Of a stretch of DNA of 64,000 nt, positions 1-9,585 are shown in pieces (positions within the stretch are counted from its first letter, which is position 1; the number at the start of each line of letters is the position of its first letter). The stretch covers positions 620,001 to 684,000 of the forward strand of contig NZ_CM001023.1 of NCBI RefSeq assembly GCF_000166275.1, written 5' to 3'. The stretch comes from Algoriphagus machipongonensis. Lineage in GTDB: Bacteria > Bacteroidota > Bacteroidia > Cytophagales > Cyclobacteriaceae. The translations under genes were made by a program, and so were the position numbers. The notes beneath the pieces were generated by a model. The model was not told the origin of the DNA. It saw only the letters and a program-made list of their open reading frames with translations, and did not search any database.

Positions 1-1959
1 GGTATCTTGGCGAGAGAGGAATTTAGATTCTTCCCAACAAGAGGTGCCGGTGCTATTTTCCGTATGCAAATGAGAGGTAAGCCAAATCAGCCAGCATATT
101 GGCCAAATGGATTACCAGGTCCTGATATCGAAAACGGTGAAAATCCTGTGGTAATTACTACCAACAAAACAGGATATGATCGTGACAAAAGGGATTACAT
201 CCAAACTACTGGTACATTGGAAATCAAGATTCCTGGAGTGGAAGGCTTGAAATTCACAGGTACTGCAGCGATTGATAAGTACATTCAATATCAAAAAAGA
301 TGGGAGATTCCATGGACTCTTTATGAACTAGGAAATGGTTTTGAAGCCGATGGTGTTACTCCTCAATTGGTAGGTACTCAAAGAGGTCCTGCAGAACCAA
401 GATTGAGAGAAGCAAATGCGCAACAGTTAAATATCCTATTAGGAGGTGTAATTAACTATGACAAAACTTTCAACGAAGACCATACAGTTAACATTGTAGC
501 AGGTGTAAACCGTGAAACTGTAGAAGGCAACAACTTTAATGCTTATAGAAGATTCTTTATCTCTACTGCAATCGACCAGATGTTTGCAGGTGGTGACTTG
601 CAAAAAGATAATGGTGGAGGTGCCTTTAATAGAGCTCGTTTGAACTACTTCGGTAGAGTTGCCTATAACTACAAGGAGAAATACCTTGCAGAGTTTCTTT
701 GGAGATATGATGGATCTTACATCTTCCCTGAGGACACACGGTTTGGTTTCTTCCCAGGTGTGATGTTGGGATGGGTAGTTTCGGATGAAGGTTTCTGGAA
801 AAATTCTTTGGGATCTACATTTGATTTCTTCAAGATTAGAGGTTCATGGGGTCAGCTAGGTAATGACCAGATTGGTGAATACCAGTTCTTGTCTACTTAT
901 GGTTTTAGCTCTTATATTATTGGAGGTGCTCAGACGAAGACTCTTTATGAAACTAGAATTCCTAATAGAGATATTACGTGGGAGATTGCAAATAATTCCA
1001 ACTTAGGATTTGAAGGTCAGTTCCTTCAAGGAAAAATATTCTTCGAATTTGATTTGTTCTATAATAAGCGTACTAACATCCTTTGGCAAAGAAATGCCTC
1101 TGTACCACAAACTACTGGTCTTTCTCTTCCAGCAGAAAACATCGGTGAAGTGGAAAACAAAGGTTTTGACTTGAACTTAGGAGTAAGAGGTGGAAAAGGA
1201 GAATTCCAATATTCTATCTCTGCAAATGGTGGATATGCTAAGAACCAAATCCTTTTCTGGGATGAGTCTCCTGGAGCTCCAGAATGGCAACAATCTACTG
1301 GTAGCCCAATGAACACTTTCTTGGTTTATCAGTATGACGGAGTATTCCCTGATCAGCAGTCAATTGATGCGGAAACTTTGGACTACACTGCGATCACGAA
1401 TAATCTTCGTCCAGGTGATATGAAATACAAGGATTACGATGGCGATGGTGCAATTACTCCAGATGACAGAGTGCGTATGGATGAAAATAACATTCCAACC
1501 TTCCAAGGTGGTGTAAATATCTCTGCAAATTGGAAAGGATTTGATTTAGCAATCCTATTTCAAGGAGCAACAGGCGCAAGACAGTACGTAAGTGCTGGTG
1601 AGTCAGGAAACATTGGTAACTATTTCTTAGACATCTATGAAAACAGATGGACCATTGATAATCCAAGTAGCACTCACCCAAGAATTGCTAATAGAAATGA
1701 TCAGTATTATTCTGGTGGAAACACTTACTGGTTCAGAGAAACAGACTACATAAGATTGAAAAACTTAGAGATTGGTTATAACCTTCCTGCAACAATTACA
1801 GAGAAAGTTGGTATCAGAAACGCAAGAATTTACGTAAATGGTTTAAACCTTCTTACTTGGGATAAGTTAGGAGTAATGGATCCAGAATCAAGTAATTCTA
1901 CTGGACAGTATTACCCACAGGCTAGAGTAATCAATACTGGACTTTCTGTTTCATTCTAA
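1..1959 (+). CDS. SusC/RagA-family TonB-linked outer membrane protein, C-terminal part (5' end cut by window)
   Basis: This is the C-terminal two thirds of a SusC/RagA-type TonB-dependent transporter, the outer-membrane barrel that imports oligosaccharides or other large nutrients under a SusD lid. About 650 residues are visible, against roughly 1000-1100 for the family. The reading frame is open from base 1, so the signal peptide, carboxypeptidase-like domain and plug lie outside the window. Alternating aromatic beta strands, the late block RETDYIRLKNLEIGYNLP and the next-to-last strand block RIYVNGLNLLTW are typical of SusC C-termini, and the protein ends on an aromatic residue (SVSF) as outer membrane barrels do. 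A susD gene follows after 13 bp, confirming the pair. The substrate cannot be read from sequence. Confidence 0.93.
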   Translation, partial: GILAREEFRFFPTRGAGAIFRMQMRGKPNQPAYWPNGLPGPDIENGENPVVITTNKTGYDRDKRDYIQTTGTLEIKIPGVEGLKFTGTAAIDKYIQYQKRWEIPWTLYELGNGFEADGVTPQLVGTQRGPAEPRLREANAQQLNILLGGVINYDKTFNEDHTVNIVAGVNRETVEGNNFNAYRRFFISTAIDQMFAGGDLQKDNGGGAFNRARLNYFGRVAYNYKEKYLAEFLWRYDGSYIFPEDTRFGFFPGVMLGWVVSDEGFWKNSLGSTFDFFKIRGSWGQLGNDQIGEYQFLSTYGFSSYIIGGAQTKTLYETRIPNRDITWEIANNSNLGFEGQFLQGKIFFEFDLFYNKRTNILWQRNASVPQTTGLSLPAENIGEVENKGFDLNLGVRGGKGEFQYSISANGGYAKNQILFWDESPGAPEWQQSTGSPMNTFLVYQYDGVFPDQQSIDAETLDYTAITNNLRPGDMKYKDYDGDGAITPDDRVRMDENNIPTFQGGVNISANWKGFDLAILFQGATGARQYVSAGESGNIGNYFLDIYENRWTIDNPSSTHPRIANRNDQYYSGGNTYWFRETDYIRLKNLEIGYNLPATITEKVGIRNARIYVNGLNLLTWDKLGVMDPESSNSTGQYYPQARVINTGLSVSF

Positions 1960-1972
1960 AAAACCCGAAATA

Positions 1973-3832
1973 ATGAAAAGAAATATAAAACACTTATTTG
2001 TCATGTTGGCAGCTTGCTTTACCATAGCAAGTTGTAATAGCGACTTTCTAAATACAGAACCATTGGGCGAGATTTCTGAATCTGCCGTATGGTCTGACCC
2101 AGCACTGGCGGAAGCCTTTGTTACTGGAATTTACCAGGGATTTGGTATGGGTGGATTTGATGAGCAAATGCTTGCTTCCCTTACTGATGAAGCGATATTT
2201 ACACACCCTGGACGTGGTATTACGACCATTACTGAAGCTAGATCAAACCCAGCAGATATTGGATGGGTTAACTACTCTCACGAATGGGGTAATATGTATA
2301 GCTACATTAGAAGAGCAAACCTAGCGATTGAAAATTTATCCGAGCCACAGTTTGAAAATGATGGTGGGATCGTAGATCGATTGATGGGTGAAGCTAAATT
2401 CATGAGAGCTTTCTATTACCACCAGTTAGCAAGATATTACGGTGGTGTACCAATCGTAGATCGCCCATATGAGCTTGGTGAGGAGTCATATGATATCCCG
2501 AGAGGAACTTGGGAAGAAACAATTGATTTTATTGTCTCAGATTTGAATGATGCTGCATCTCTTTTAGAAGGGAAATCTCTTGCAGATGGAAGAGCTACAG
2601 AATTGGCAGCTTTGGCATTAAAATCTAGAGTTTTATTATATGCTGCAAGTGATCTGCATGATGCTGGTACTGCACAAGCAAATTCTTCCGTATTGGCTGG
2701 ATATCCTAATATTGAGTTAGTAGCCTATACAGGAGGAAGTCAAATGGATAGATGGCAACAAGCACAAGCTGCTGCTAAAGCAGTGATTGACAAAGCTTCT
2801 GGTAACCTGTATGGACTTTCTGAGCCAGTTTCTCATGAAGAAGGTATTCAAAACTATATCAATAATTCGCTTTCCAGAAATGGTGGAGAGAATGAATTGA
2901 TTATGGCTAGATACTTTATCAATGCTAATCAGGAAAATGGAGGTCGTCAAGGTCTTTACAATGGTCCAAACGGTTATAATAACTGGGCAGGAAATAGCCC
3001 GGTTCAATTGCTTGTTGATGACTATGAAATGATGGACGGAACCAAATTTGACTGGAACGATCCAGAGCAGGCAGCAAATCCATATGAAAATCGAGATGCA
3101 AGATTCTATGCTTCTATCCTATATGATGGATCTCAATGGAAGCCAAGATCTACTGCAAACCAAGCAAAAGATCCATTAGGTCAAATTCAAACTGGTACTT
3201 ATGAGGTGATAGATGCTTCTGGTGCTGTAGTTCCTCACTTTGGTTTGGATACTAGAAACAGTTCTATTGAGGATTGGAATGGTAGTTATACAGGATATTA
3301 TATCCGCAAGTTTATCGATCCAGATCCAGCAATTGTAGATCAAAATACTTGGCAAGAGGTTCCTTGGCCAATCTTAAGATATACCGAGGCAGTCTTGAAT
3401 TATGTTGAGGCTTCTCTGGAATTAGGTCAGGAAGATGAAGCCAGAAATTGGTTGAATCAAATCAGATTTAGAGTTGGGCAGCCAGCTACCACAGCTTCTG
3501 GTGATGAATTGATGGAACTGTATAGAAATGAGAGAAGGATTGAAATGGCATATGAGGAGCAAAGATATTTTGATGCTCGTCGTTGGATGATCGCGGAGGA
3601 AACCCTTGGTCGTCAGGCAAATGTCATCAATATCACGGGTACTTTGAAGCCTGGAGCTTCTGTTTCCATCTATAGATATGATCCTGATTCTTATAATTAT
3701 GTGTATAAGGTTCAGCCAATCGATCCAGGTAAGGAAAATAGACTTTGGTTAGATAAGATGTATTACATCCCAATTCACCGAAATGAAATAAATAGAAACG
3801 CTGCTTTGGTCCAGAATCCTGGATTCGAATAA
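1973..3832 (+). CDS. SusD/RagB-family nutrient-binding outer membrane lipoprotein
   Basis: This is the surface lipoprotein partner of the upstream SusC, which captures substrate and acts as the lid of the transporter. The 619-residue product starts with a lipoprotein signal peptide (lipobox IASC, lipid-carrying Cys about 21). The N-terminal half contains the SusD helical repeat signature around residue 143 (MRAFYYHQLARYYGGVP). The C-terminal hallmark YRNERRIEMAYEEQRYFDAR lies near residue 515. Length is normal for the family (500-650). It lies 13 bp downstream of susC and is clearly cotranscribed. A 14-bp tandem duplication overlaps its stop codon, and a hairpin follows before the next gene. 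Confidence 0.95.
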   Translation: MKRNIKHLFVMLAACFTIASCNSDFLNTEPLGEISESAVWSDPALAEAFVTGIYQGFGMGGFDEQMLASLTDEAIFTHPGRGITTITEARSNPADIGWVNYSHEWGNMYSYIRRANLAIENLSEPQFENDGGIVDRLMGEAKFMRAFYYHQLARYYGGVPIVDRPYELGEESYDIPRGTWEETIDFIVSDLNDAASLLEGKSLADGRATELAALALKSRVLLYAASDLHDAGTAQANSSVLAGYPNIELVAYTGGSQMDRWQQAQAAAKAVIDKASGNLYGLSEPVSHEEGIQNYINNSLSRNGGENELIMARYFINANQENGGRQGLYNGPNGYNNWAGNSPVQLLVDDYEMMDGTKFDWNDPEQAANPYENRDARFYASILYDGSQWKPRSTANQAKDPLGQIQTGTYEVIDASGAVVPHFGLDTRNSSIEDWNGSYTGYYIRKFIDPDPAIVDQNTWQEVPWPILRYTEAVLNYVEASLELGQEDEARNWLNQIRFRVGQPATTASGDELMELYRNERRIEMAYEEQRYFDARRWMIAEETLGRQANVINITGTLKPGASVSIYRYDPDSYNYVYKVQPIDPGKENRLWLDKMYYIPIHRNEINRNAALVQNPGFE

Positions 3833-3855
3833 GTTTCTTGAAATAAGTTTCTTAA
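3828..3855 (+). repeat. 14-bp tandem duplication across the susD stop codon
   Basis: The unit AATAAGTTTCTTGA at 3828-3841 is followed directly by AATAAGTTTCTTAA at 3842-3855, 13 of 14 bases identical. The first copy contains the susD stop TAA (3830-3832), so the second copy lies in the 3' untranslated region and does not change the protein. It looks like a slippage duplication. Confidence 0.75.
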
Positions 3856-3861
3856 ATTTCC

Positions 3862-3886
3862 AAGCCACCCATTTTTTGGGTGGCTT
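3862..3886 (+). promoter_or_regulatory. Intercistronic hairpin between susD and the FG-GAP gene
   Basis: A perfect 9-bp inverted repeat (AAGCCACCC / GGGTGGCTT) with a T-rich loop ends 17 bp before the ATG of the next gene. There is no clean T tract after it, so it could be an mRNA-stabilising or processing element, or a leaky terminator that lowers expression of downstream genes relative to susCD. It argues against using the GTG at 3880, which lies inside the hairpin, as a start. Confidence 0.5.
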
Positions 3887-3903
3887 GTATCTTTAATACC
3901 ATT

Positions 3904-6900
3904 ATGAAAAAACTAGTACCCAGCATAGCCCTAATTACCCTTACATTTTTTTCTTGTTCAGAAAATGGAGAAACACCTGAATCAAGTCAAACTACACCCC
4001 CTCCTCTTTTTAATTTAGTTAAGTCTCAAGAATCCGGTATCGATTTTCAAAATAAGCTAGACGAGTCCCTCAATCTAAATGTCCTGATGTATGAATACCT
4101 CTACAATGGAGGAGGTGTCGCTACAGGAGATTTAAATGGTGATGGATTAGAAGATATTTATTTTTCAGCTAATGTTTCCGGAAACAAACTCTATCTGAAT
4201 AAAGGAGGTTTTAAATTTCAAGATATCACAGATCTTTCAGGAGCATTAGGAAAACCAGGGCCCTGGAAGACAGGAGTGACCATGGTAGATATCAATGGAG
4301 ATAAAAAAATGGATATTTATCTTTGCTACTCGGGTAATCTTCCCCCAGAAAAACGTCAAAATCAACTTTTTATTAATCAAGGTAATAACGCTGAAGGTAT
4401 TCCACAGTTTGAAGAAAAAGCTGCTGAATATGGAATTGCATCCGGATCCCCTAGTACCTCGGCTAGTTTTTTTGACTTTGATAAAGATGGGGATCTTGAC
4501 CTGTTTCTTTTAAACCATAATACCAAGTCCACCCAGATTTTGGACGTTTCAGTGACTAAATCACTGATGAAAGAAAAGCATGAAGCTGGACCTCAGTTGT
4601 TCGAAAACGTGGATGGTAAATTCGTCGAAGTAACGCAGAAAGCAGGTATTTCTAGTTCCAGTCTCTCTTATGGGCTAGGTTTGGCGATATCAGATATTAA
4701 TGGAGATGGCTGGCCAGATATTTATATTGGAAATGACTACACGATTCCAGACTATCTTTATATCAACCAAAAAGATGGCACATTCAAGGATCAAATTCTT
4801 GAGATGATGGACCATGTTTCCAATTTTTCTATGGGGAATGATATTGCTGATATCAATAATGATGGATTGGTAGATATCATGACTTTGGATATGATGCCAG
4901 AGGATAATACCCGTCAAAAACTGCTCTTGGCTCCTGACAATTACGAGGTATTTGACTTAAATGTCAAAAAAGGGTTTCATCATCAGTACATGAGAAATAT
5001 GCTCCATGTGAATAATGGTGATGGGACATTTTATGAGATTGGGCAAGTTGCTGGAATCTCAAATACAGATTGGAGCTGGTCTAGTTTGTTTGCGGATTTT
5101 GATAATGATGGATGGAAAGACCTTTTTGTCAGCAATGGTTATTTGAGAGATTATAACAACATGGATTTTCTCAAATACATGGACAATTACGTCAAAACTG
5201 CCGGAGGTAAACTAAAGCGGGAAGATTTACTTAGCATGGTAAAAAACATGCCATCCTCCAACCTGACCAATTACATGTACAAAAATGATAACAACCTTAC
5301 GTTTGAAAATGCTACAGAAAATTGGGGACTAAGTCAACCAGCAAACAGTAATGGTGTTGCTTATTCCGACTTAGACAATGATGGGGATTTAGATTTAGTA
5401 ATCAACAATATAAATGCGGAAGCATTTGTCTATAAAAATCTTGCTGTCGAGCAAAAGAAAGGAAATTACCTCAAAGTTCATTTAAATGGTTCTGATAAAA
5501 ATAGCATTGCTTTAGGTGCAGTTGTCAAGTTATATGCCAATGGATACACTCAACTTTTAGAGCAAAATATTTATAGAGGTTTTCAATCTTCTGTCAGTCC
5601 GGTTTTACATTTTGGACTTGGAGATGCTAACAAGGTGGATTCCCTTGTAGTTACTTGGCCTAATGGAAATCAATCCCGACAAGTAGATATTTCTGTCAAT
5701 CAGGATTTAGTCTTGGATCAATCAGATGCCATTAGCCCTAAAAATTATAACACTGAGAATGAAAATGTATTGTTCACTTCAACTCAGGATTTACCTATTA
5801 GAGGTGAAAAAACCATCAATGATTTCAAGCGTCAACCTTTACTGACAAATGCAATTTCCGGGAATGGGAATGCAATGGTTGCTGCTGATTTCAACGGTGA
5901 TGGAAGAAATGATCTATTTGTAGGTGCAGGACCGGGAGCAAGCGGTAGAGTATATTTTCAAAATTCCAATGGGGAATTTAGCTATTCTGATTCTACAGCA
6001 TTTATGGCTGCAATGCAATCTGAGGATGCAGTAGCCTTGGCTTTTGATGCCAATGGTGATGGAGCAATGGATTTATATGTAGGAAGTGGAGGAGTTTATA
6101 GCTTCCCAGAAGGAGCACCTGTTTTTGCTGACCGACTTTACCTAAATGATGGCAAAGGAAGATTCTCTTTAAGCAATGGAAGTTTGCCAAGAGAATATTT
6201 TTCTTCTGGAGCAGTAGTAAGCTTGGATATCAATGGAGATAGTTTTCCTGATTTGGTGGTAGGAGGTCGTGTCGTTCCAGGGCAATACCCACTCTCTCCA
6301 GGTGCAAGAGTCTTGATCAATGATGGGAAGGCTTCATTTTCTGATCAAACTGATGAAATAGCTCCAGAGCTCAAAAATCTAGGTATGATTACAGATGCTC
6401 AGGTTGCCGACTTAGATCAAGATGGAACAGAAGAGCTTATAATAGCGGGAGAGGCAATGCCTATCCAAGTGTTCAAAATCATGAGTGGAAAATTGACTGA
6501 AGTGACTGATCAATATTTTTCTCAACTGGAGGTAGGCTTTTGGAATCATTTAGAAATTGATGATTTCAATGGAGATGGTCAATTGGATATTTTGGCTGGA
6601 AATTTGGGACTGAATTCTCAATTGAAAGTATCTGATGAGAGACCAGCAGAGCTACTCTACAAAGACTTTGATAATAATGGGTCTATAGATGCGATCTTGA
6701 GCTCCTACATTGGAGAAGAAAGATATCCTACTGTCAGTCGAGATGAGCTTTTAGGTCAGGTGAATTATTTGAAAAAAAGATACCTGGATTTTAAATCTTT
6801 TGCATCTGTCAAGACAGACGATATTTTCACCAGTGAAGAACGAGAGGGAGCTAAAAAAATCTACATAAATAGACTAAAATCTACCCTATTTGTAAGGAAT

Positions 6901-7245
6901 GAAGAAGGTATGTTTGAGGAGCAAAAGATGCCAATTCAGTTGCAGTTTTCTCCGGTTTTTGCATCTCAGTTTTTAGATGTCAATGGAGATGGAATCAATG
7001 ACATTGTTTTGGCAGGAAATATGAATCAAACCAAGCTCAGGTATGGTAAATATGATGCAAATCACTCCATGGTTTTCTTGGGTGATTCTACTGGTAGTTT
7101 CCGATACCTTTCTAAAACGAAATCTGGCATTTCAGTGAAAGGAGATGTAAGGAATATCCTTCAGGTTGACAATAAGCTTTTGTTTTTGGTCAAAGGAGAA
7201 GGAGTTAAGTCCTTTGCCTTCCGTTCATCAAAAGGCGAGCTTTAA
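3904..7245 (+). CDS. Large FG-GAP/VCBS-repeat lipoprotein with ASPIC/UnbV domain (CRTAC1-like)
   Basis: This is a predicted surface or periplasmic beta-propeller lipoprotein of 1113 residues. I chose the ATG at 3904, which gives a clean lipoprotein signal (MKKLVPSIALITLTFFSC, Cys 18); the in-frame GTG at 3880 lies in a hairpin. At least fourteen calcium-loop motifs of the type DxNGDGxxD are spread over the protein (for example DLNGDGLEDIYF, DFDKDGDLDLFL, DFNGDGRNDLFV). An ASPIC/UnbV domain occupies about residues 520-605 and separates two groups of repeats, the order seen in CRTAC1-like proteins. Such proteins often follow susCD in Cytophagales. Family knowledge suggests a binding role at the cell surface; the ligand is unknown and no catalytic residues are recognisable. 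Confidence 0.88.
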   Translation: MKKLVPSIALITLTFFSCSENGETPESSQTTPPPLFNLVKSQESGIDFQNKLDESLNLNVLMYEYLYNGGGVATGDLNGDGLEDIYFSANVSGNKLYLNKGGFKFQDITDLSGALGKPGPWKTGVTMVDINGDKKMDIYLCYSGNLPPEKRQNQLFINQGNNAEGIPQFEEKAAEYGIASGSPSTSASFFDFDKDGDLDLFLLNHNTKSTQILDVSVTKSLMKEKHEAGPQLFENVDGKFVEVTQKAGISSSSLSYGLGLAISDINGDGWPDIYIGNDYTIPDYLYINQKDGTFKDQILEMMDHVSNFSMGNDIADINNDGLVDIMTLDMMPEDNTRQKLLLAPDNYEVFDLNVKKGFHHQYMRNMLHVNNGDGTFYEIGQVAGISNTDWSWSSLFADFDNDGWKDLFVSNGYLRDYNNMDFLKYMDNYVKTAGGKLKREDLLSMVKNMPSSNLTNYMYKNDNNLTFENATENWGLSQPANSNGVAYSDLDNDGDLDLVINNINAEAFVYKNLAVEQKKGNYLKVHLNGSDKNSIALGAVVKLYANGYTQLLEQNIYRGFQSSVSPVLHFGLGDANKVDSLVVTWPNGNQSRQVDISVNQDLVLDQSDAISPKNYNTENENVLFTSTQDLPIRGEKTINDFKRQPLLTNAISGNGNAMVAADFNGDGRNDLFVGAGPGASGRVYFQNSNGEFSYSDSTAFMAAMQSEDAVALAFDANGDGAMDLYVGSGGVYSFPEGAPVFADRLYLNDGKGRFSLSNGSLPREYFSSGAVVSLDINGDSFPDLVVGGRVVPGQYPLSPGARVLINDGKASFSDQTDEIAPELKNLGMITDAQVADLDQDGTEELIIAGEAMPIQVFKIMSGKLTEVTDQYFSQLEVGFWNHLEIDDFNGDGQLDILAGNLGLNSQLKVSDERPAELLYKDFDNNGSIDAILSSYIGEERYPTVSRDELLGQVNYLKKRYLDFKSFASVKTDDIFTSEEREGAKKIYINRLKSTLFVRNEEGMFEEQKMPIQLQFSPVFASQFLDVNGDGINDIVLAGNMNQTKLRYGKYDANHSMVFLGDSTGSFRYLSKTKSGISVKGDVRNILQVDNKLLFLVKGEGVKSFAFRSSKGEL

Positions 7246-7294
7246 AAATTTTAATTATTAGTATTTTAACCTTTCAAAGTTTTTACCGATTAAC

Positions 7295-8251
7295 ATGAAA
7301 AAAGCAATTGCGCCAATTATTCTAATTGGAATACTGGCCTTTTATAATTTACAAAAACCAGCTTTTGAAGCTTATACTCAAAATATTCCAGGGTCTCCGG
7401 TGTCTTTTGATATGACGCCAATTGAAGGAGGTACCTTTGATATGGGATCTGCCAATGGGAATGAAGATGAAAGCCCAGTACATGAAGTTTCCATAGAACC
7501 TTTTTGGATGGGAACTCATGAAGTTACCTGGGATGCGTTCGAAATGTTTCTAGATAAAAACTATGAGCTAGCCATTTCAGAAGGTCCTATTGGCGAGGTA
7601 GTGGATGGGTTGACAAGACCTAGTATTCCATACCTTGATATGACATTTAACATGGGGAAAGAAGGTAAGCCAGCCATTGGAATGACTCAGTATGGAGCAA
7701 TTCAATTTTGTCATTGGCTATACCTAAAAACCGGGATATTTTACAGACTTCCCACAGAGGCAGAATGGGAATATGCTGCAAAAGCAGGAACAGAAACTCC
7801 CTATTTCTTTGGCTCTGATGTTTCACAAATGGATGAGTATGCATGGACTCAAGAGAATTCAGATGAGTTGACGCATATTGTTGGCAAGAAAAAGCCAAAC
7901 CCTTGGGGGCTTTATGATATTTATGGAAATGTCTTAGAATGGACCTCTGACCAATATGATCCGGATTTTTATAGTAGTTCTCCAGCAGAAAATCCAAGCA
8001 ACCCATCTACAGAGCTTTATCCTAGAGTAGTTAGGGGTGGGAGTTATGATACTCCTGCAGAAGAAATTACTTCTTCGAAAAGATTTGTAACAAAATCTGA
8101 TTGGAAGAGGATTGACCCTCAAATTCCAAAAAGCCAATGGTGGTTTCCAGAAGCTCCATTTTTAGGGATGAGGCTGGTAAGACCACTCAATCCCCCAAGT
8201 CCAGAAGAAATTAAAGCGTATTATACCGCTGCACCTATAACTGATTATTAA
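7295..8251 (+). CDS. SUMF1/EgtB/PvdO-fold protein lacking the formylglycine-generating cysteines
   Basis: The 318-residue product has an N-terminal hydrophobic segment (residues 3-17, signal peptide or anchor) followed by one SUMF1-type domain (about 38-300). Family landmarks are GGTFDMGS near residue 45, EPFWMGTHEVTW, LPTEAEWEYAAKAG, PWGLYDIYGNVLEWTSD and RVVRGGSYD. Formylglycine-generating enzymes carry a catalytic Cys pair in the region after RGGS; here that region reads GGSYDTPAEEITSSKRF and has no Cys. Only one Cys (in QFCHW) is present in the domain. Sulfatase activation by the known mechanism is therefore unlikely, and no sulfatase gene is nearby. It may be a structural or carbohydrate-binding member. 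It sits 49 bp after the FG-GAP gene and 19 bp before the oxidoreductase, inside the operon. Confidence 0.85.
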   Translation: MKKAIAPIILIGILAFYNLQKPAFEAYTQNIPGSPVSFDMTPIEGGTFDMGSANGNEDESPVHEVSIEPFWMGTHEVTWDAFEMFLDKNYELAISEGPIGEVVDGLTRPSIPYLDMTFNMGKEGKPAIGMTQYGAIQFCHWLYLKTGIFYRLPTEAEWEYAAKAGTETPYFFGSDVSQMDEYAWTQENSDELTHIVGKKKPNPWGLYDIYGNVLEWTSDQYDPDFYSSSPAENPSNPSTELYPRVVRGGSYDTPAEEITSSKRFVTKSDWKRIDPQIPKSQWWFPEAPFLGMRLVRPLNPPSPEEIKAYYTAAPITDY

Positions 8252-8270
8252 ACCTAAAAACAACCAAAAT

Positions 8271-9582
8271 ATGAAATTAGATAATACTAGAAGAGACTTC
8301 ATCAAAGCTTCTGCCTTAGCCACTGGCGGATTGATGGCATCTTCATTTGTAGTACCTGGTGCTTATGCTGCACCAGTAAACGAATTAAAACTAGCACTGA
8401 TCGGCTGTGGTGGCCGTGGAACAGGTGCTGCTTTTCAAGCTTTAAACACAGGGCATAATATTAAGTTGGTGGCTATGGCCGATGCTTTTAGAGATAGGCT
8501 TGATAACAGTCATAAACCACTTTTGGAAAAATATGGTGCTGACAAAATTACTGTAACTGAAGACAAGAAGTTTGTTGGTTTTGATGCGTACAAGCATGCT
8601 ATTGCCGAAGCTGATGTGGTTATTTTAGCGACACCTCCTGGGTTTCGTCCTATGCATTTCGAAGAGGCTGTGAAGCAAGGAAAACAAGTTTTTATGGAGA
8701 AGCCAGTGGCTGTAGATGCCGCAGTATTCGAAAGTATTAAAGGCAGCTGAAGAAGCAAAAGCGAAAAAGCTAAATGTAGTAGTAGGTTTACAAAGACATT
8801 ATCAAGCGAACTACGTGGAAACAATTAAGAGAATCCACGATGGTGAAATCGGAGATATTATCAATGGACAAGTTTATTGGAATGACGGTGGAGTTTGGGT
8901 AAGAGAACGCCAACCAGGCCAAACAGAAATGGAATACCAAATGAGAAACTGGTATTATTTCAACTGGCTATGTGGTGATCATATCAATGAGCAACACGTC
9001 CACAATATTGATGTCGCGAACTGGGTGAAGCAGGGACCACCTGTGAAAGCTGAAGGAACTGGTGGTAGATTGTTAAGAACCGGTAAAGAAAACGGTGAAA
9101 TTTTTGATCACCACGTGCTTACCTTTACCTACGCTGATGGTTCGGTGATCCATAGTGAATGTCGTCATTTCCCTGGTGCACAAAACCGTGTAGATGAAAG
9201 CTTCCAAGGAACAAAAGGAACAGCCTACTTGAGTGCAGGTAACTATGGAACATTGAAAGATTGGAAAGGGAATGTATTATATGAGCATGATCGAAAAGAT
9301 CAGCCAAACCCTTACCAGGTAGAGCACGATAGACTTTGGGAAGCGCTATTTAATGGTGATTATAAGTTTGCAGATGCTGAAAACGCGGCAAACAGTACTA
9401 TGACTGCCATCATGGGTAGATATGCTACTTATTCTGGAAAGCCATTGACATTTGATGAGGCGATCAATGGAACTGTTGATTTGATGCCAGAAACTTTGGC
9501 TTGGGATGCTATGCCTAAAATAGTGCCAGGACCTGATGGATATTATCCACATGCTATTCCTGGAAAAACCAAAGTTATATAA
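8271..9582 (+). pseudogene. Tat-exported Gfo/Idh/MocA-family oxidoreductase, interrupted by a +1 frameshift
   Basis: This is an NAD(P)-dependent sugar oxidoreductase of the Gfo/Idh/MocA family, read here in two frames. The first part (8271-8750) has a twin-arginine signal (RRDFIKASALA), a Rossmann motif LIGCGGRGTGAAF near residue 43 and the EKPVAVD motif near 142, where the family places its catalytic Lys. The second part continues in another frame from about 8716 (KVLKAAEEAKAKKLNVVVG) with GQVYWNDGG and HINEQHVHNIDVANW to the stop at 9582. One extra base between about 8716 and 8747 explains the break; dropping a single base there restores a protein of about 436 residues, normal for the exported subfamily. 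A recent mutation or a sequencing error are both possible. It lies 19 bp after the SUMF1 gene and 3 bp before the isomerase gene. Confidence 0.88.
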
Positions 9583-9585
9583 GCT

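Noticed and set aside
7295..8251. Sulfatase activation system (formylglycine-generating enzyme)
   Set aside because: The catalytic cysteines are missing and no sulfatase gene is present in the window.
8716..9582. Second Gfo half as an independent gene starting at 8716
   Set aside because: It starts in mid-domain and is collinear with the first half; a frameshift explains it better.
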